Assembly (NCBI GenBank): GCA_964556255.1
Contig: CAZKVQ010000067.1
Coordinates: forward strand, 1-12,414
Reading direction: 5' to 3'
Length of the DNA: 12,414 bases
From: JACJWR01 sp964556255
GTDB taxonomy: Bacteria; Actinomycetota; Actinomycetes; S36-B12; UBA10799
The notes beneath the pieces are model-generated. The model was not told where the DNA came from and searched no databases. It saw nothing but the letters and a program-made list of their open reading frames with translations. Below, piece by piece: positions 9,627 through 12,414 of the stretch. Numbering within the stretch: position 1 is the stretch's first letter; each line of letters begins with the position of its first letter. The position numbers and the translations under genes were made by a program.

Positions 9627-10568
9627 CTAGAAGTACCCCTCTTGCTTCTTTCGCTCCATGGACGCGCTGCCGTCGCCGTCGATCAGGCGTCCGGCCCGTT
9701 CGGAAACGTTGCTCCGAACCAGTTCGGCCACCAACTCGGCCACCGTCGTGGCCTCATCGGTGACCCCACCGGTGAGGGGGTAGCACCCCAGGGTGCGGAA
9801 GCGGACCCGGCGGACCTCGGGTTCCTCCCCAGGCTCCAGCGGCAGCCGGTCATCGTCAACCATGATCGGCACCCCGTTGCGCATGACGACAGGGCGGTCG
9901 GCCGAGAAGTAGAGCGGGACCACGTCCAGCCCCTCCGCATCGATGTAGCGCCAGACGTCGAGTTCGGTCCAGTTCGAGATCGGGAAGCATCTCATCGTTT
10001 GGCCCTCGACCAGGGTGGAGTTCACCGTGCGCCAGAATTCGGGGCGTTGCTTCCGGGGCTCCCACCGATGCCCCGGCTCGCGCAGCGAGAAGATCCTTTC
10101 CTTGGCCCGGGAGCGCTCCTCGTCGCGCCGCGCTCCGCCGATCGCGATGTCGAAGCCCCCTGCGTCGAGTCCCTCCCGCAGCGCCACGGTCTTCATCAGC
10201 CTGGTGTACTCCTGGGCACCGTGGGTGAACGGACTCACGCCCTCGGCCAGGCCCTGCCTATTGCTGACGATCCTCAGGTCCAGGCCCAGCCGCCGAGCCG
10301 TGGCATCCCGGAAGGCGATCATCTCGGAGAATTTCCACCCGGTGTCGACGTGCATCACCGGAAACGGAATCGGACCGGGGTGGAAGGCTTTGCGCGCCAG
10401 ATGCAGCAGCACTGTGGAATCCTTGCCGATGCTGTACAGCAGAACCGGATTCCGGAACGCCACCGCGGCCTCCCGCAGCGCCCAGATCGCCTCAGCCTCG
10501 AGCTCGGCGAGCACGCTGCGTTCCGCAGTCCACATGCGCGCGACTCTATTCGATCGTCGAATCGCCAT
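9627..10568 (-). CDS. cysD: CysD: sulfate adenylyltransferase small (catalytic) subunit
   Basis: CysD is the PP-loop ATP pyrophosphatase subunit that adenylylates sulfate, powered by GTP hydrolysis on its partner CysN. The product is APS. The 313-residue protein has the PP-loop SIGKDST (46-52), HVDTGWKF (73-80), the signature GGARRDEERSRAKER (144-158), FPISNWTELDVW (195-206), RFRTLGCYPLTG (256-267) and the C-terminal GRLIDGDGSASMERKKQEGYF region. It aligns end to end by eye with E. coli CysD (about 302 residues). The ATG at 10568 gives 11 more N-terminal residues than that comparison predicts; Met12 (ATG at 10535) fits E. coli length better. Neither start has a well-spaced Shine-Dalgarno, so the start is open. 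It is the first gene of the cysD-cysNC-membrane protein run and is divergent from the Fe-S gene. Confidence 0.96.
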   Translation of the reverse strand: MAIRRSNRVARMWTAERSVLAELEAEAIWALREAAVAFRNPVLLYSIGKDSTVLLHLARKAFHPGPIPFPVMHVDTGWKFSEMIAFRDATARRLGLDLRIVSNRQGLAEGVSPFTHGAQEYTRLMKTVALREGLDAGGFDIAIGGARRDEERSRAKERIFSLREPGHRWEPRKQRPEFWRTVNSTLVEGQTMRCFPISNWTELDVWRYIDAEGLDVVPLYFSADRPVVMRNGVPIMVDDDRLPLEPGEEPEVRRVRFRTLGCYPLTGGVTDEATTVAELVAELVRSNVSERAGRLIDGDGSASMERKKQEGYF

Positions 10569-10663
10569 ACCCCTTGGCCCGTGACGATGTTACTGGCGAG
10601 TAGGATTTATGGAGATCTGTATCTAGGTACAGTCTCGCCGCAACATGGACCTGGAGGTGCGTG
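10569..10663. other. Divergent intergenic region of about 95 bp
   Basis: It holds the start signals of cysD (leftward) and the Fe-S oxidoreductase (rightward). Apart from the palindrome at 10617-10632 and the GGAGG at 10653-10657, I see only weak promoter-like hexamers, for example CATAAA on the minus strand around 10606-10611. No riboswitch-like structure was recognised by eye. Confidence 0.7.
10617..10632. promoter_or_regulatory. 16-bp near-perfect palindrome between divergent cysD and Fe-S gene
   Basis: CTGTATCTAGGTACAG is symmetric at 14 of 16 positions. With the flanks, 10612-10636 can form a 9-bp stem with one bulged T (GAGA plus CTGTA against TACAG plus TCTC). On the plus strand its right half overlaps a possible -10 box TACAGT (10628-10633), 16 nt after a weak TTTATG (10606-10611). 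It is placed to control either or both divergent genes. The binding protein is unknown to me. Confidence 0.5.
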
Positions 10664-12414
10664 GTGGACCAGACGACCCTGCGACTGGTGATCGGCCTGC
10701 TGATCATCGTGGTGGCTTTGGCTTTCGCCGCCCGCCGCGGCCTGACCCTGTTCAAGCTCATCCGGAGCGGTCAGCCGGTGGCGCCGCCACGGCCTCAGAA
10801 GATCGAGAAGGCAGTCGGGGCCGAGGGCACCGAAGTACTCGGCCAGAAGAAGCTATTGCAGTGGCTGGTGCCAGGCATCGCCCACGTGTTCGCATTCTGG
10901 GGCTTCCTGGTGCTCGGCCTGACCATCATCGAAGCCATCGGCGCCCTGTTCAACCCGGAGTTCGCCATCCCGTTCTTCGGCCGTTGGCCGATCGTGGGCT
11001 TCCTCGAGGACCTCTTCGGTGTTCTCGTGATCGTCGGCCTCGTCATCTTCGCCATCATCAGGCTCGCCAACAACCCGGCCAAGGAAGGTCGCAAGAGCCG
11101 TTTCTTCGGCTCCCATACCGGCGCCGCCTGGATCGTCCTGCTGATGATCTTCAACGTCATCTGGACGCTCTTCCTCTACCGAGGAGCCCAGTACAACGTC
11201 AGCTTGTTCACGGGCAAGATGAACCTGCCGTTCTATGAGTCGGGCGGGGCGTTCTTCACCGAGTGGGTGGCCCACCTGCTCGAGCCCCTCGGACTCACAG
11301 CCAACGAATGGCTCGAGACGATCGGCCTCTGGCTCAACATCGGCGTCATCTTCGGGTTCCTGGTGTTCGTGCTGTACAGCAAGCACCTCCACATCTTCAT
11401 GGCGCCGATCAACGTCTACTTCTCCCGTAGGCCCAACGCCCTCGGGCCGTTGCTGCCGATGTACTCCGGCGACGAGAAGATCGATTTCGAGGATCCGGCC
11501 GACGATGCTTTGTTCGGCCGGGGTCGGATCGACGACTTCACCTGGAAGGGCATGCTCGACATGGCCACCTGCACCGAGTGTGGGCGTTGCCAGTCGCAGT
11601 GTCCGGCGTGGGCCACCGAGAAGCCGCTGTCCCCGAAGCTGATCGTCATGGACCTGCGAGATCACCTCTTCTCGAGCGCGCCCTACCTGCTGGCCACCTC
11701 GGGCGCCGGCAAGCGCGACGAAATGGGGGAGCGCAACGAGGAGGTCCTCGAGAAGGTCGGCGCCACGGTCGCGGCAGAGGCCAATAGGCCGTTGGTCGGT
11801 CCACGAGACGAGGATCCGAGGCGCATCGACGACGGCTACGACGCCGCCGGGCACCGCTCGCATGAGGGCCCGGTCATCGATACCGACGCCCTGTGGTCCT
11901 GCACGACCTGCGGTGCCTGCGTGCAGCAATGCCCGGTGGACATCGAGCACATCGACCACATCGTGGACATGCGGCGCAACCAGGTGATGATCGAGTCCGA
12001 GTTCCCGACCGAATTGGCCGGCCTGTTCAAGAACGTCGAGCAGAAGGGCAACCCCTGGGGCATGAACGCCTCCATGCGCAACGCCTGGATCGAGGAGGTC
12101 GACTTCGAGGTCAAGGTGTTCGGGATGGAAGGCGAGGACGAGATTCCCGACGACGTGGAGTACTTGTTCTGGGTTGGTTGCGCGGGTGCCTATGAGGACC
12201 GTGCCAAGCGGACCACCAAGGCGGTCGCGGAACTGCTCCACCTTGCGGGTGTCAACTTTATGGTGCTCGGCGAGGGCGAGACCTGCACCGGCGACCCGGC
12301 CCGCCGCGCCGGCAACGAGTTCCTCTTCCAGATGCAGGCGATGCAGAACGTCGAGATGCTCAACGAGATCAAGGCGAAGAAGATCGTCGTCACCTGCCCG
12401 CACTGCCTCAACAC
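10664..12414 (+). CDS. Membrane-anchored (Fe-S)-binding oxidoreductase, Rv0338c-type, 3'-truncated by window edge
   Basis: 583 complete codons are visible. The N-terminal half is membrane-embedded, with hydrophobic segments near 6-24, 70-92, 105-130, 146-167 and 222-245, resembling the heme b anchor of nitrate-reductase gamma-like proteins. His74 and the SKHLHIF histidines are possible heme ligands. A cytoplasmic ferredoxin-like part follows with CTECGRCQSQCP (Cys303/306/309/313) and CTTCGACVQQCP (Cys413/416/419/423), motifs for two 4Fe-4S clusters. A CCG domain then begins, with Cys506, Cys541 and CPHC 578-581. The domain order and ETCTGDPARRAGNEFLFQ match actinobacterial homologues of M. 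tuberculosis Rv0338c (about 880 residues), so roughly 300 residues lie beyond the window. It probably moves electrons between the quinone pool and a soluble partner; the partner is not shown here. The start is GTG at 10664 with GGAGG 6 nt upstream; an adjacent in-frame GTG at 10661 is also possible. Confidence 0.93.
   Translation, partial: MDQTTLRLVIGLLIIVVALAFAARRGLTLFKLIRSGQPVAPPRPQKIEKAVGAEGTEVLGQKKLLQWLVPGIAHVFAFWGFLVLGLTIIEAIGALFNPEFAIPFFGRWPIVGFLEDLFGVLVIVGLVIFAIIRLANNPAKEGRKSRFFGSHTGAAWIVLLMIFNVIWTLFLYRGAQYNVSLFTGKMNLPFYESGGAFFTEWVAHLLEPLGLTANEWLETIGLWLNIGVIFGFLVFVLYSKHLHIFMAPINVYFSRRPNALGPLLPMYSGDEKIDFEDPADDALFGRGRIDDFTWKGMLDMATCTECGRCQSQCPAWATEKPLSPKLIVMDLRDHLFSSAPYLLATSGAGKRDEMGERNEEVLEKVGATVAAEANRPLVGPRDEDPRRIDDGYDAAGHRSHEGPVIDTDALWSCTTCGACVQQCPVDIEHIDHIVDMRRNQVMIESEFPTELAGLFKNVEQKGNPWGMNASMRNAWIEEVDFEVKVFGMEGEDEIPDDVEYLFWVGCAGAYEDRAKRTTKAVAELLHLAGVNFMVLGEGETCTGDPARRAGNEFLFQMQAMQNVEMLNEIKAKKIVVTCPHCLN

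Noticed and set aside
10645..11238. Plus-strand frame starting with ATG at 10645, with a better start codon than the Fe-S gene
   Set aside because: It is out of frame with the Fe-S protein and gives an Arg/Pro/His-rich product without domains. The GGAGG spacing supports the GTG at 10664 instead.
10853..12403. Long (516-codon) open frame on the minus strand opposite the Fe-S gene
   Set aside because: It is an antisense shadow of a GC-rich gene. The plus-strand frame has clear TM segments, two 4Fe-4S motifs and a CCG domain, while the antisense product is a low-complexity mix of His, Asp, Glu and Arg with no recognisable domain or start signal.

Overview
The window is GC-rich and densely coded, and it carries an actinobacterial-type chromosomal segment. 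The lineage call rests on four things: an HspR-type repressor gene inside the dnaK operon, a HAIR-like operator and a SigR/SigH-like promoter in front of dnaK, the GrpE N-terminal signature TDRRRIDPETGEVR, and a mycobacterial Rv0338c-type Fe-S oxidoreductase. I cannot name a genus from this sequence. A 10-base N run inside dnaK suggests a draft or metagenomic assembly.

Layout: positions 1-6126 (minus strand) hold a heat-shock chaperone operon read right to left as dnaK, grpE, dnaJ, hspR, clpB. ClpB is cut by the left window edge. The genes are tightly packed: a 4-nt overlap for dnaK/grpE and for dnaJ/hspR, and gaps of about 31 and 35 nt for the other two junctions. Positions 6127-6305 are the control region of this operon. 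Positions 6306-10568 (minus strand) hold a sulfate-activation cluster, cysD, then a fused cysN-cysC, then a polytopic membrane protein that overlaps the end of cysNC and resembles GT-C-type glycan glycosyltransferases. Positions 10569-10663 are a short divergent intergenic region with a 16-bp near-palindrome. From 10664 (plus strand) to the right edge runs the 5' part of a membrane-anchored (Fe-S)-binding oxidoreductase with two 4Fe-4S motifs and a cysteine-rich CCG domain.

How the genes work together: DnaK, GrpE and DnaJ form the Hsp70 folding machine. ClpB is its disaggregase partner and HspR is its DnaK-dependent repressor, so the operon is a self-regulated proteostasis module. CysD and CysNC convert sulfate and ATP to APS and then PAPS. 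The membrane protein behind them may point to PAPS use for a sulfated surface glycan as well as, or instead of, cysteine synthesis; that link is inference. Most of the window is conserved housekeeping DNA. I see no mobile element, CRISPR array, RNA gene or evident new defence system. The items most worth a second look are the stacked dnaK control signals, a 29-bp repeat shared by dnaK and grpE, the sulfation-like gene pairing, and the palindrome between the divergent genes.
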